Origin: an uncultured Bacteroidaceae bacterium | GTDB lineage: Bacteria > Bacteroidota > Bacteroidia > Bacteroidales > Bacteroidaceae | DNA length: 64,000 bases | Assembly: GCA_905235575.1 (NCBI GenBank) | Contig: CAJOLZ010000014.1 | Location: 1-64,000, forward strand | Direction of reading: 5' to 3' | In this document: positions 16,088 through 25,442 of the stretch, in pieces | How positions within the stretch are numbered: position 1 is the stretch's first letter | Layout of the letters: the number at the start of each line of letters is the position of its first letter | Notes under the pieces: model-generated | The model's input: the letters and a program-made list of their open reading frames with translations, nothing else | The model's database searches: none | What the model was told of the DNA's origin: nothing | Position numbers and translations under genes: made by a program

Positions 16088-17947
16088 TTACATGTCGTAT
16101 TTGAGGTTCTCCCATTCCACCTCCTGATCCAGTTGTGCCAGGAATTCCTTCAGTGTTGCCTCGTCGATATCGCCCAGTTCGTACTCTTTCTCAGCGTCTT
16201 TACGTATCTCGGCAATCCATGCACGGCGTGCCGAGATGTAGTCGGCACGTATGTGTTCCACGTCGTCGGGTGTAATTTCCTCCAGTCCATAGTATTCGCA
16301 GATGAGCCGATAGCTCCATGCCCAACGGTATTCGCTATAGTTTTCGAAAGCCTGGCGCAACTCGTCACGAATCTGCTGCACGTTGCTTGTCTTGCCCGTT
16401 CTGATGTCGTTTACGATGCGTTCCTCCTCACTCACAGGGATGAGCAGTCCGCTCAAGTCGCTCCATTTTCCTGTTCCTACGCTGGAACGAGGCTTTTCCA
16501 GACGGTGACGTTTCATCACAGCACCCATGTAGATGCGCAGTGCGATGTCGTAGTATTTGATACCTTTCTTGAGCGACGAGTTCTTGATGACATAGTCGTG
16601 GAAGTTGTAACGAGCCACGTCGCCCGAGACTTCGCGCAGACTTTCCAGTGTGCGTTTGGCTGTCATGATGCCTCCGACAGAGAACGGCGAGAGCCAGTCG
16701 AAGTTCACCAGACTGTTCTTTCCGCCCTGTGTTCGTTTGTCGCGCTTGGGCCATTTGCGTATGTCGCGGTAGAGACCCACGGTGGTCAAGTTGCGGCCCG
16801 GCACGAGTGTCATCTCGTCACCGTAGGCAATCAGGTATGAGAAAGGCAATTTACGCGTGTCGGGGTGATACATCAGTTTGCCGAAGCACACCGAGAAAGT
16901 TCCGATGTGGGCTGGCATCAAGATGTATGCACCGCTGGCTGTCTTGGTGCCGCGTTCAAGTATGCCCCAGTGGAGCGGCCCCATCTTGTAGGCGTGGTTC
17001 GAGAAGTTGGTGTTCGAACCGGCGTTGTAGAACGAGAACATTCCGCCTATGAGCAGCGAACTCTTGTGGTGACTGGCACTGAAAGGACCGCAGAAAGCAG
17101 CACAGGCCTCGCCGTTCGACATGTAGCAGTTGGCAAAGAACAGACTGTTCTCGGCTGTGAAGCCGTCGGTAATCTTGCATGCCTCACCCACGAAGCAACA
17201 TTCCAGTTTGGCATTGTTGGTGATGCTGCTTCCGTCGTATATCACGGAATCTTTGCAGATGACGCCCGCACCGATGTAAACCGATGCGTCTGGGTTGCTC
17301 TTGAGGGTGCAGTCGTAGAGTTTCGTAGCGCCGTTCAGTTGACAGTTCGCACTGATATGGCTGTTTATCACCTCCTTGGTGTTCACTATGCGTACATTGT
17401 CACCGATGGTGCCCACATTGGTGGTACCGGCACGATGTTTCTTGTTTTCGATGTCCTCCCGAATGAGGGTGCGGATACGTTCGGTGAATGCCTTATCCTG
17501 TTCATACTTCACCATCAGCGCAGCTATCTGCGAGTTGAGTCCGTCAAAGATCATCACATTGCCATCGCCCACTTCGTTGAGCACCGATATGATGCGTCCT
17601 TCGCCGAACGATGCGTCTTGTTTTGTCTCTATCACGGCCACGTTCTCAATCAGACAATTGTTGCCGATGCGATAGTTGTTGATGAATTCGCCGATGTTTT
17701 CTATCAGGCAGTCATTGCCGATTTCCACATTTCGCAGTGTGGCATTGCGTATGCCACTGTGTTTGGGGAAGTCTTCGCTGAGGGCTACGTTCTTCTCGAA
17801 GTGTCCCATCTTCACGTGACCGTAGAATTCCACATTCCACACATATTCGGGCTGGAAGGCTTCATCCACCTCTATGTTTTCCCAGTCTTCGGCTGTGCAA
17901 CCTTGTTGCGACAGGCTTTTGATTTCTTCTGTAGTGAGTTTACGCAT
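16088..17947 (-). CDS. DUF4954 left-handed beta-helix-like protein
   Basis: A 619-residue cytoplasmic protein without a signal peptide. Residues about 65-290 carry hexapeptide-like turns (IGNDCLIENI, IGNNCLIENV, IGDNVRIVN, IGAGVICKDS), as in left-handed beta-helix acyl- and nucleotidyltransferases. The C-terminal third is charged and helical (VSEEERIVNDIRTG, DAEKEYELGDIDEATLKEFL). It matches the Bacteroidota family DUF4954, whose function is not known to me. The hexapeptide fold suggests sugar or nucleotide-sugar binding, but no catalytic residue can be named. It heads a leftward run with metY, GH43 and possibly ugd. Confidence 0.82.
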   Translation of the reverse strand: MRKLTTEEIKSLSQQGCTAEDWENIEVDEAFQPEYVWNVEFYGHVKMGHFEKNVALSEDFPKHSGIRNATLRNVEIGNDCLIENIGEFINNYRIGNNCLIENVAVIETKQDASFGEGRIISVLNEVGDGNVMIFDGLNSQIAALMVKYEQDKAFTERIRTLIREDIENKKHRAGTTNVGTIGDNVRIVNTKEVINSHISANCQLNGATKLYDCTLKSNPDASVYIGAGVICKDSVIYDGSSITNNAKLECCFVGEACKITDGFTAENSLFFANCYMSNGEACAAFCGPFSASHHKSSLLIGGMFSFYNAGSNTNFSNHAYKMGPLHWGILERGTKTASGAYILMPAHIGTFSVCFGKLMYHPDTRKLPFSYLIAYGDEMTLVPGRNLTTVGLYRDIRKWPKRDKRTQGGKNSLVNFDWLSPFSVGGIMTAKRTLESLREVSGDVARYNFHDYVIKNSSLKKGIKYYDIALRIYMGAVMKRHRLEKPRSSVGTGKWSDLSGLLIPVSEEERIVNDIRTGKTSNVQQIRDELRQAFENYSEYRWAWSYRLICEYYGLEEITPDDVEHIRADYISARRAWIAEIRKDAEKEYELGDIDEATLKEFLAQLDQEVEWENLKYDM

Positions 17948-17970
17948 GTCTATTCTTTCTTTTCTCGTGG

Positions 17971-17978
17971 CAAAGATA
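17971..17978 (-). promoter_or_regulatory. -7 box of the DUF4954-metY-GH43 operon
   Basis: TATCTTTG on the minus strand, 23 bp before the start codon. No clear -33 element. Confidence 0.6.
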
Positions 17979-18015
17979 CGTTAAATAAATTACATTTCCG
18001 AATATCGAGGCATGA

Positions 18016-18063
18016 AAAACATAAACGCACCCCACAAATGTCTGTGGCGGTGCGTTTATGTTT
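18016..18063 (-). terminator. Strong hairpin terminator of rpoD
   Basis: A near-perfect stem of about 20 bp (AAACATAAACGCACC against GGTGCGTTTATGTTT, extended by CCACA/TGTGG) with a 6-base loop and U-rich flanks on both sides. It lies 20 bp after the rpoD stop. Its core CGCACC/GGTGCG is the half-site of the palindromic arrays. Confidence 0.85.
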
Positions 18064-18083
18064 ACTTGCTTGCAGGTGGATTC

Positions 18084-18944
18084 CTATCCGAGATAGGGTC
18101 TGAGCAGGCTGTTTCGGCTGCCGAGTCGCAGTTTGCGGATGGCTTTCTCGCGGATTTGTCTCACACGTTCGCGTGTCAATCCGAAACGTTCGCCTATTTC
18201 CTCGAGCGTCATCTCCTGATGATTGATGCCGAAGCTCATTTCGATGATGTCTTTTTCGCGTTCGTTGAGCTGGCTCAGGGCGCGTGCAATCTCGGTGTTC
18301 AGGCTCTCGTTCACGAGCGACTGGTCTGCCATGGGCGAGTCGGTGTTCTCCATCACGTCCAGCAGGCTATTGTCTTCTCCTTCCACAAAGGGGGCGTCCA
18401 CACTGACATGGCGTCCGCTGGCGCGCAGGCTGTCGTTGATTTTCTCGGGCAGTTCGTTCACCAGTTCGGCCAGTTCGTCTGGACTGGGCTTGCGTTCGTG
18501 TTCCTGCTCGAACTTGGTCATGGCCTTGCTGATTTTGTTCACGGCACTCACCTGGTTGAGGGGCAGTCTCACGATGCGACTCTGTTCTGCCAGAGCCTGG
18601 AGGATGGTCTGGCGAATCCACCATACGGCATAGCTGATGAACTTGAAACCTCGCGTCTCGTCGAATTTCTCAGCTGCCTTTATCAGGCCCACGTTGCCCT
18701 CGTTGATGAGGTCGGGCAGCGAGAGTCCCTGATTTTGATACTGTTTGGCCACACTGACTACAAATCGCAGGTTGGCCCTTACCAGTTTGTCCAGCGCCTG
18801 GCGATCACCCTTACGGATACGTTGAGAGAGCTCCACTTCCTCGTCGACAGAGAGGAGTGTTTCGCGTCCAATCTCTTGCAGATACTTGTCAAGCGAGGCG
18901 CTGTCGCGGCTGGTAATACTTTTGGTGATTTTTAGTTGTCTCAT
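18084..18944 (-). CDS. rpoD: Primary RNA polymerase sigma factor
   Basis: A 286-residue sigma-70 protein of the short Bacteroidota primary type, without the large region 1.1/non-conserved insert. Region 1.2 starts at [14 protein letters not shown]. Region 2 has [27 protein letters not shown] and [15 protein letters not shown]. Region 3 holds RLPLN and [12 protein letters not shown]. Region 4 has [20 protein letters not shown]. This factor reads the TTTG/TAnnTTTG promoters seen across the window. Its own -7 box is at 18969-18976. Confidence 0.96.
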   Translation of the reverse strand: MRQLKITKSITSRDSASLDKYLQEIGRETLLSVDEEVELSQRIRKGDRQALDKLVRANLRFVVSVAKQYQNQGLSLPDLINEGNVGLIKAAEKFDETRGFKFISYAVWWIRQTILQALAEQSRIVRLPLNQVSAVNKISKAMTKFEQEHERKPSPDELAELVNELPEKINDSLRASGRHVSVDAPFVEGEDNSLLDVMENTDSPMADQSLVNESLNTEIARALSQLNEREKDIIEMSFGINHQEMTLEEIGERFGLTRERVRQIREKAIRKLRLGSRNSLLRPYLG

Positions 18945-18968
18945 ATGCGTTAACGCATTTTAAGCACG

Positions 18969-18976
18969 CAAAGATA
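18969..18976 (-). promoter_or_regulatory. rpoD -7 box
   Basis: TATCTTTG on the minus strand, 24 bp before the start codon. A TTTG lies 22 bp further upstream (19002-18999), slightly beyond the usual spacing. Confidence 0.65.
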
Positions 18977-19062
18977 GTGCTTTCTCCGAAAATATTTGCA
19001 AAAAAACAGTTAAAAATTGATAAATACCCTCATTTTCTTCATGTCTTATGGGGGATTTGTTA

Positions 19063-19070
19063 TACCTTTG
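19063..19070 (+). promoter_or_regulatory. lemA -7 box
   Basis: TACCTTTG, 47 bp before the lemA ATG. The -33 element is unclear. Confidence 0.6.
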
Positions 19071-19117
19071 TCTTCAAATTCGAGACAATTCTAATCAATT
19101 TTAATATCAAAACTACT

Positions 19118-19684
19118 ATGAGTACCGGACTTATTATCCTGATTGCGGTTGTCGTTGTGCTTGTCCTGATGGTGATTGGCATATACAACAACCTGGTTTC
19201 TCTGCGTAACAATCGCGAGAATGCGTTTGCTAACATCGACGTACAGCTCAAGCAGCGTTACGACCTCATCCCTCAGCTGGTGGCCACCGTCAAGGGCTAT
19301 GCCGCTCACGAGAAGGAGCTTCTGGAACGCATCACACAGGCCCGTACCGCTGCCATGAACGCCACCTCCATCAACGACAAGATTGAGGCCGACAATGCCC
19401 TGAGCAGCGCGCTCGCCGGACTGAAGGTTTCCGTGGAGGCTTATCCCGACCTGAAGGCCAACCAGAACTTCCTGCAGCTGCAGAACGAGGTTTCCGATAT
19501 CGAGAACAAGCTGGCCGCCACACGCCGCTTCTTCAACAGCGCCACCAAGGAGCTCAACTCCGCAGTGCAGCGCTTCCCCGCCGTGATCTTCGCCGGCATG
19601 TTCGGTTTCCACCGCGAACCCATGTTCGAGGTGCCCAAAGAGGAGCGCGCACAGGTGGAAAAGGCTCCCGAGATTTCTTTCTGA
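19118..19684 (+). CDS. lemA: LemA family protein
   Basis: A 188-residue membrane-anchored protein. One N-terminal transmembrane segment (LIILIAVVVVLVLMVIGIY) precedes a helical domain with the family hallmarks YNNLVSLRNNRENAFANIDV, QRYDLIPQLV and ATRRFFNSATKELN. ATG 19118 is chosen because it starts directly before the membrane segment and lies after the promoter. LemA is of unclear function but is commonly found next to HtpX-like M48 proteases, as here, and a shared role in membrane-protein quality control is plausible. A terminator separates it from htpX. Confidence 0.9.
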   Translation: MSTGLIILIAVVVVLVLMVIGIYNNLVSLRNNRENAFANIDVQLKQRYDLIPQLVATVKGYAAHEKELLERITQARTAAMNATSINDKIEADNALSSALAGLKVSVEAYPDLKANQNFLQLQNEVSDIENKLAATRRFFNSATKELNSAVQRFPAVIFAGMFGFHREPMFEVPKEERAQVEKAPEISF

Positions 19685-19698
19685 GTGATAAAACATCT

Positions 19699-19740
19699 GG
19701 ATGCGTCCCGCAGGCACACCTCGGGACACATCCTCTTTTT
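19699..19740 (+). terminator. Hairpin terminator after lemA
   Basis: GGATGCGTCCCG (19699-19710) pairs with CGGGACACATCC (19722-19733) with one mismatch, then TCTTTTT. Confidence 0.8.
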
Positions 19741-19785
19741 CCGTTCACCCTTGCCAAGCCGAGGGTTCGAGAGGTATAAAAACTG

Positions 19786-20796
19786 ATGAGATACGTAGGC
19801 ATACATACACAGCAGTGGAGCAACAATCTGAAGAGCTTGCTCCTGCTGGTTCTCTTCCCATGCATCCTGCTGGGCGTCATCTATCTTTTCCTGGTCATCG
19901 TCAACTCGTTGGGATACAGCGACCCCACCTACGGACCGGTGGAGCGTGTCCAGTGGGACTATGTCAACTACGAGATGATGAGCATCCTGCCCTGGGTGCT
20001 GATTATCGTGGGCATTTGGTTCCTGATTTCCTATTTTGCCAACACAAGCATGATTCGCCGCGCCACCGGAGCACGACCCCTGGAGCGACGCGAGAATCCG
20101 CGGGTTTACAATATCGTGGAGAATCTGACCATGACGTGCGGAATGGACATGCCGAAGATCAACGTCATCGACGACCCACAGCTGAACGCCTTTGCCAGTG
20201 GTATCGACAAGGGGAGCTATACCGTCACCGTGACCACCGGACTGTGCGACCTGCTCGACGACGATGAGCTGGCTGGCGTCATCGGTCACGAACTGACCCA
20301 TATACGCAACCGCGACACACGCCTCCTCATAATCAGCATCATCTTTGTCGGAATCATGGGCACCGTGATGAGCCTGGCCGTCCGCTTCATGTGGAACACG
20401 CTCTTCTACGGTGGCGGCGGTCGACGCACCAACACGCGGAACGGTCGCGAAGGTGGCAACGGGGTTGCGGTCATCGTCATCATGCTTGTGGCTGTCGTTT
20501 TGGCCTCCATCGGCTACTTCTTCACGCTCCTCACGCGCTTTGCCATCAGTCGCAAACGCGAATACATGGCCGACGCAGGTGGTGCCGAACTCTGCGGCGA
20601 CCCGCTGGCGCTCGCCTCGGCGCTGCGCAAGATAAGCGGCGACCCGGCACTGGGTCGTGTGGCACGTCAGGATGTGGCGCAACTCTTCATCATACATCCC
20701 AAGCAGGTGGTGAACGGCATCTCGGGCTTGATGAACAGCCTGTTCAGCACACACCCTTCCACCGAAAGCCGCATACGTTATCTGGAGCAGTTCTGA
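19786..20796 (+). CDS. htpX: M48 family membrane zinc protease (HtpX-like)
   Basis: A 336-residue integral membrane metalloprotease. Two transmembrane segments lie in the first 85 residues and more at about 185-205 and 225-250. The zinc site is His-168/Glu-169/His-172 (HELTH) with Glu-259 in REYMADAGG. LNAFASG, before the active site, is typical of HtpX/Ste24 relatives. A glycine-rich stretch (FYGGGGRR) separates the membrane helices. The family degrades damaged membrane proteins. It follows lemA, the usual partner, and ends at a strong hairpin. Confidence 0.9.
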   Translation: MRYVGIHTQQWSNNLKSLLLLVLFPCILLGVIYLFLVIVNSLGYSDPTYGPVERVQWDYVNYEMMSILPWVLIIVGIWFLISYFANTSMIRRATGARPLERRENPRVYNIVENLTMTCGMDMPKINVIDDPQLNAFASGIDKGSYTVTVTTGLCDLLDDDELAGVIGHELTHIRNRDTRLLIISIIFVGIMGTVMSLAVRFMWNTLFYGGGGRRTNTRNGREGGNGVAVIVIMLVAVVLASIGYFFTLLTRFAISRKREYMADAGGAELCGDPLALASALRKISGDPALGRVARQDVAQLFIIHPKQVVNGISGLMNSLFSTHPSTESRIRYLEQF

Positions 20797-20828
20797 GAAA
20801 CAACTATTGCAAGCAATAATCCTTACAT

Positions 20829-20867
20829 ATATCCGCATCATCCCGCATCGGATGGCGCGGATTTTTT
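20829..20867 (+). terminator. htpX terminator
   Basis: Outer arms ATCCGC/GCGGAT and inner arms CATC/GATG form one interrupted stem, followed by six T. Confidence 0.75.
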
Positions 20868-20870
20868 GTG

Positions 20871-20928
20871 CGCGGCGTGTTCCGTCGTCCGACGCACCAC
20901 GTTGCGAAGCCCGTCGCACCACGGTGCG
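20871..20928 (+). repeat. Palindromic array R4 (three units)
   Basis: Units at 20871 (degenerate), 20893 (CGCACCACGTTGCG) and 20915 (CGCACCACGGTGCG), then TTTT. A real terminator already lies upstream, so it is not needed to end htpX. It forms the left part of a composite element ending near 21102. Confidence 0.85.
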
Positions 20929-21102
20929 TTTTCGCCGACATCACTTTCCTTCGGGAATTTCACGGGAAAGAAAAGTGAAACGAGAAATTTTCGTGTATTG
21001 AGAATCAAACGGTTACAAATTCGCCGAATGCCGCTCTTCACCACGCCGCAGCGAAGCACATCCATTCTCACACTTCCTCACGTCTGTTTTCGATGCCCCT
21101 TT
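20871..21102 (+). repeat. Composite repeat element, copy A
   Basis: Array R4 plus a ~175-bp tail that aligns, almost without gaps and at roughly 70% identity by eye, with 30594-30766. The best-conserved blocks are TATTGAGAA, GGTTACAAAT, GAAGC and CATTCTCACACTT. It ends about 95 bp before the next -33 box. Confidence 0.75.
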
Positions 21103-21198
21103 CCTCGTCGAGAATACTGTTATCTTCCGATTTTTGGACATTGCGGATTCTACCGTTGTTGTCATAAGATTCTCTCTTTGAGGAAAATCAAAACAAGT

Positions 21199-21230
21199 TT
21201 TGTTTTTCTCCTCACTTAATCGTACCTTTG
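21199..21230 (+). promoter_or_regulatory. Promoter of the DEAD-box helicase gene
   Basis: TTTG 21199-21202, a 20-bp spacer, TACCTTTG 21223-21230. The upstream AAAATCAAAACAAG and the spacer resemble the fabD promoter. Confidence 0.8.
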
Positions 21231-21258
21231 CAGCCAAATTAGAAACATTTGAATTTTA

Positions 21259-23214
21259 ATGGATAAAACTTTCGACGAGTTGGGGCTGAGCCCCGAATTG
21301 CTGCGTGCCATCGGTGAGCAAGGATATGAACATCCGATGCCGGTGCAGGAGGAGGTGATTCCCTTCCTGCTCGACCCCGAACACCAGAACGACCTGGTGG
21401 CACTGGCGCAGACCGGCACTGGCAAGACGGCGGCCTACGGACTGCCTACGCTGCAACTGCTGCATCAGTCTGAGGCCGAGAATTCTGCAGAAACCACCTC
21501 CGTCCGTCTGCTCATCATGGCTCCCACGCGCGAGCTGTGTCTGCAGATTGCCGACGACATGGAGGGCTTCGCCAAATATATCGACCACATGCGCATCCTG
21601 GCCGTGTATGGCGGCGCAAACATAGAGCCCCAGATTCGTGCCCTGAAACACGGGGTGGACATCATCGTGGCCACACCGGGACGTCTCATCGACTTGATGA
21701 ACCGCAAGGCGGCCGACCTCTCGCAGGTGAGATTCGTGGTGCTCGACGAGGCAGACGAGATGCTCTCGATGGGCTTCCAGGAAGACATCGACACCATTCT
21801 GGAGGGAGTGCCCGAGGAACACCGCACACTCCTATTCTCGGCCACCATGAGCCGCGAGATTGAGCGCATAGCACAACGCTACCTGAAGGACGCACACGAG
21901 ATTCAGGTGGGCAGCCGCAACGAAGGTGCCGAAAACGTGAACCACATCTACTACATGGTGCATGCCAAGGACAAATATCTGGCACTGAAACGTGTAGTGG
22001 ACTACTATCCGCGCATCTACGCCATCATCTTCTGCCGCACAAAAATTGAAACGCAGGAGGTGGCAGACAATCTGATTCGCGACGGATACAACGCCGACGC
22101 ACTGCACGGCGACCTCTCTCAGCAGCAGCGCGACCTGACGATGCAGAAGTTCCGCCAGCACCGCACACAGCTGTTGGTGGCCACCGACGTGGCTGCACGT
22201 GGGCTCGACGTGAACGACCTGACACATGTCATCAACTATGGCATGCCCGACGATGTGGAGAACTACACCCACCGCAGCGGTCGAACAGGGCGCGCCGGAA
22301 AGAAAGGCACCAGCATCAGCATCGTGCACAGCCGCGAGAAGGGCAAGATAAAACAGGTGGAGAAAACCATCCAGAAGGAATTCGTACTGGGCACACTGCC
22401 CGAGCCGAAGGAAATCTGCGCCAAGCAACTTTACCATGTGATTGACGAAATAGAGCGCGTGGCAGTGGACGAAGAAGAGATAGCTCCCTTCATGGAAGAA
22501 GTGCAGAAACGATGGGAGTGGCTCGACAAAGACGACCTGATTCGCCGCGTGCTGAGCCGCGAGTTCGGACGTTTCCTGCGCTACTATGCCAATGCACCGG
22601 AGATTCAGGATGTAAGAACTACGTCGAAAGACAAAGGAAAACCCGAAAACCACAACAAACGTCGTGGCGAACACCGTACGGCCGAAGAGGGATACGTACG
22701 TCTGTTCCTGAACGTGGGTAAGATAGATGGCATGTATGCCCGGGAGATTATCGGTATGCTGAACACTAACGTGAAAGGCCCCAAGGTGGAGGTCGGACGC
22801 ATCGACCTGATGAAGAATTTCTCTTTCGTGGAGGTCGCCGAAGCCGATGCCGACCGCGTGATAAAGGCTCTCAAACACGGTGTTACGGTGAAAGGTCGCA
22901 GCGTTGTGGTGGATCATTCGAGCCCATCACCGGCAGCCGAGGGCGAATCGACATCGAAACGCCGCAACAATCCCTTCGCGAAAAATGATGCCGATACACC
23001 GAAGCCGAAGCGCAAGAAGACGCCCCGAAAGGAACCGGAGGCAGCCGAACCCTACGGAAAGAAATATACCAAGGACGACTGGATGAAGTTTCTCCATCCC
23101 GACAAACCGTCGAAGAAGAGCAAGAAGAAAGCAGCCATGCTCAACCAGCTCGTGGGTGACGAGCCCGATTTCAGCGAAGAAGGATGGGCACGTCGCAAGC
23201 CCAAGACAAAATAG
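21259..23214 (+). CDS. deaD: DEAD-box RNA helicase with DbpA-type RNA-binding domain
   Basis: A 651-residue ATP-dependent RNA helicase. The Q-motif region lies at residues about 5-30, Walker A is AQTGTGKT (50-57), DEAD is at 163-166, then SAT, and HRSGRTGRAG as motif VI. Residues about 470-555 (GYVRLFLNVGKIDG to VKGRSVVVDHSS) form a DbpA/CsdA-type RNA-binding domain. The tail is basic and low in complexity (KPKRKKTPRKEPE, KPSKKSKKKAA) and probably binds RNA loosely. Likely roles are ribosome assembly and cold adaptation. A long 5' region with a strong promoter precedes it. Confidence 0.93.
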   Translation: MDKTFDELGLSPELLRAIGEQGYEHPMPVQEEVIPFLLDPEHQNDLVALAQTGTGKTAAYGLPTLQLLHQSEAENSAETTSVRLLIMAPTRELCLQIADDMEGFAKYIDHMRILAVYGGANIEPQIRALKHGVDIIVATPGRLIDLMNRKAADLSQVRFVVLDEADEMLSMGFQEDIDTILEGVPEEHRTLLFSATMSREIERIAQRYLKDAHEIQVGSRNEGAENVNHIYYMVHAKDKYLALKRVVDYYPRIYAIIFCRTKIETQEVADNLIRDGYNADALHGDLSQQQRDLTMQKFRQHRTQLLVATDVAARGLDVNDLTHVINYGMPDDVENYTHRSGRTGRAGKKGTSISIVHSREKGKIKQVEKTIQKEFVLGTLPEPKEICAKQLYHVIDEIERVAVDEEEIAPFMEEVQKRWEWLDKDDLIRRVLSREFGRFLRYYANAPEIQDVRTTSKDKGKPENHNKRRGEHRTAEEGYVRLFLNVGKIDGMYAREIIGMLNTNVKGPKVEVGRIDLMKNFSFVEVAEADADRVIKALKHGVTVKGRSVVVDHSSPSPAAEGESTSKRRNNPFAKNDADTPKPKRKKTPRKEPEAAEPYGKKYTKDDWMKFLHPDKPSKKSKKKAAMLNQLVGDEPDFSEEGWARRKPKTK

Positions 23215-23252
23215 TCTCAGGAAGTTTCAAAACTAAAAACAGCATACAGATA

Positions 23253-25398
23253 ATGAAGAAGTATTTCTTTTTCCTTTTGTCAGCCATCCTGATGCTCCCT
23301 CTCCATGCCGACGAGGGTATGTGGATGCTGAACAAGATTGACCAGCAGACGGCCGAGACGATGAAGAATCTTGGTCTCGAGCTGACACCTCGCGAGCTCT
23401 ACAACCCCGACGGACTGAGTCTGAAGGATGCCGTAGTGGACTTTGGCGACTTCTGCTCAGGTGTCGTTGTCAGTCCGTACGGACTTGTTTTCACCAATCA
23501 TCACTGCGGCTACAGTTCCATCCAACGGCTTGCTACACCCGATGACGATATTCTCACGAACGGTTTCGTGGCACATAGTTATGCCGAGGAACGCCCTGCC
23601 GAAGGACTCTTCGTGCGTTTCCTGCAGCGCACCGAGGAGTGCTCGGGACGTGTGATGAGAGCTCTCGATGCTGAGTACAAAGCCAATCCCGGTGTACCTA
23701 CGAGCTCGATTGACCGTCTGAAGGTTGACTCCATCTGCCGTCAGGTGGAACGTGAGTATTCCGCAGCCAACCCAGGCTTGGACTGTCAGGTGAAGAGTTA
23801 CTACGGCGGAAATGCCTACTACGTCTCCATCTATCTATCCCGATGTGCGCCTCGTCTTTGCTCCCACCGAAACCATGGGCAAGTTCGGCGGCGACACAGA
23901 CAACTGGATGTGGCCACGACAGACATGCGACTTCAGTGTCTTCCGCATCTATGCCGATGCCAACGGCGAACCTGCCGAATACAGTCCCGATAACGTGCCC
24001 TATCGTCCGAAGCGCTATGCCCAGGTGAGCATCGAAGGCTATCAGCCCGGTGACTTCTGCATGACCATAGGTTACCCGGGCAGCACCAGCCGCTACCTCA
24101 GTTCGTGGGGAATCGGTGAGCGTGTGAACGACCGCAACATCTCAACCATACAGGTGCGAGGAAAGAAGCAGGAAGTGTGGAAGAAGTGGATGGATCAGGA
24201 CCGTGTCATTGCACTCAAGTATGCCAGCAAGTGGGCCGGCAGCAGCAACTACTGGAAGAACTCCATCGGTATGAACAAAGCCATAGAAGACCTTGACGTC
24301 ATCGGGCAGAAGCAGAAGCTGGAGGGCAGCGTGCGCAACTGGTACGAAAGCAATCCCGAGACACAGCGTCGCTTCTCGTCGGTCTTTCCGCAACTCGAGT
24401 CGAGCTATGCCGAGCGTCGTCAGAATGTGCGCACCACGGGATTCTATACCGAGACGTTCCAGCGCGGCATAGAGATAAACCGCGTGGCAGGCATACTGAA
24501 CCGCACACCCAACAACATATCGTCCGAGCAGAAAGAAGCGACCAAGGAGCAACTGGCAGCTTTCTTCAAGGACTATGATGCCCGTGTTGACGAGGAAACC
24601 ACTGCCACCCTGCTGCAGAACTATCGTGAGCAGGTGGGCGACACGACCTATCCTCCCAGCCTTTATGCCAGAATTGACTCCCTCTACGGTGGCGACTGTG
24701 CAGCCTATGCCCACGACCTCTTCTCGAAGACCATCTGCACACGTCCCGACTGTCTCGACCGCCTGTTGGCCGACAGCACATTGCGCGACACCGACCCCGC
24801 GCTCGTCTTAGCTGATGAGGTGCAGACAGGCCTCAGCATGCTCTACATGGCAGCACGTGATGCAAACGTGCAGATTTCCTACAACGAGCGACTGCTCACG
24901 CAGGCTCTGCTCGAGATGGAGCAGCAGACACCCCACTACAGCGATGCCAATTTCTCCATGCGCCTCTCATACGGATTCGTTCAGGACTACACGGCACAGG
25001 GCCAGCATTTCGACTACTATACCCCCTCGCAGAGTCTTCTCGACAAGGCCGCGCAGCAGGCGCAGAACGAGGATTACAAACTCGAAGACCCCCTCGTGGA
25101 CCTTATGCAGCGAGCCCAGTGGGGACCTTATGCCGACCGTCGCACGAACGACCTGCACCTCTGCTTCATCTCCAACAACGACATCACCGGCGGCAACAGC
25201 GGAAGCCCCATGTTTAACGGTCGAGGCGAGCTCATCGGACTGGCATTCGACGGTAACTGGGAGGCCATGTCGGGCGACATCAGTTTCGACCCCTCGCTGC
25301 AGCGCTGCATAGGCGTCGACATCCGTTTCGTGCTCTATCTCATAGACCGATGGGGTGGCGCCTCGAACGTCATTAAGGAGTTGGGACTGAAGAAATAA
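23253..25398 (+). pseudogene. S46 family dipeptidyl-peptidase (DPP7 type), frameshifted
   Basis: Two adjacent frames together cover a whole S46 peptidase of about 715 residues, the normal length. The first frame (from ATG 23253) has a signal peptide (MKKYFFFLLSAILMLPLHA) and catalytic His-84 in TNHHCGY. It runs correctly to YYGGNAYYVSIY near 23836. The second frame then continues with PDVRLVFAPTE, GKFGGDTDNWMWPR (catalytic Asp) and GGNSGSPMFNG (catalytic Ser), and stops at 25398. The break lies in ATCTATCTATCC. By comparison with other S46 proteins about 5 bp seem missing. The glycine in FDGNWE, where DPP11 has arginine, points to DPP7 specificity. Neither half alone has the full triad. A sequencing error is possible. 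Confidence 0.85.
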
Positions 25399-25442
25399 CG
25401 CCATCCGAACGTCATTCCGTTTAATCACAAACATACCGAATC

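Larger units (their letters stand above)
20797..21258. other. Intergenic region with terminator, composite repeat and helicase promoter
   Basis: 462 bp: htpX terminator 20829-20867, three-unit array 20871-20928, a tail shared with the 30.5-kb locus up to 21102, and the promoter at 21199-21230. A minus-strand open frame (20838-21071) is discussed under findings and not called as a gene. Confidence 0.7.

Noticed and set aside
23812-25398. Separate gene starting at the in-frame ATG after the S46 frameshift
   Set aside because: It lacks a signal peptide and the catalytic histidine and begins in the middle of a conserved domain. It is the 3' part of one broken gene.
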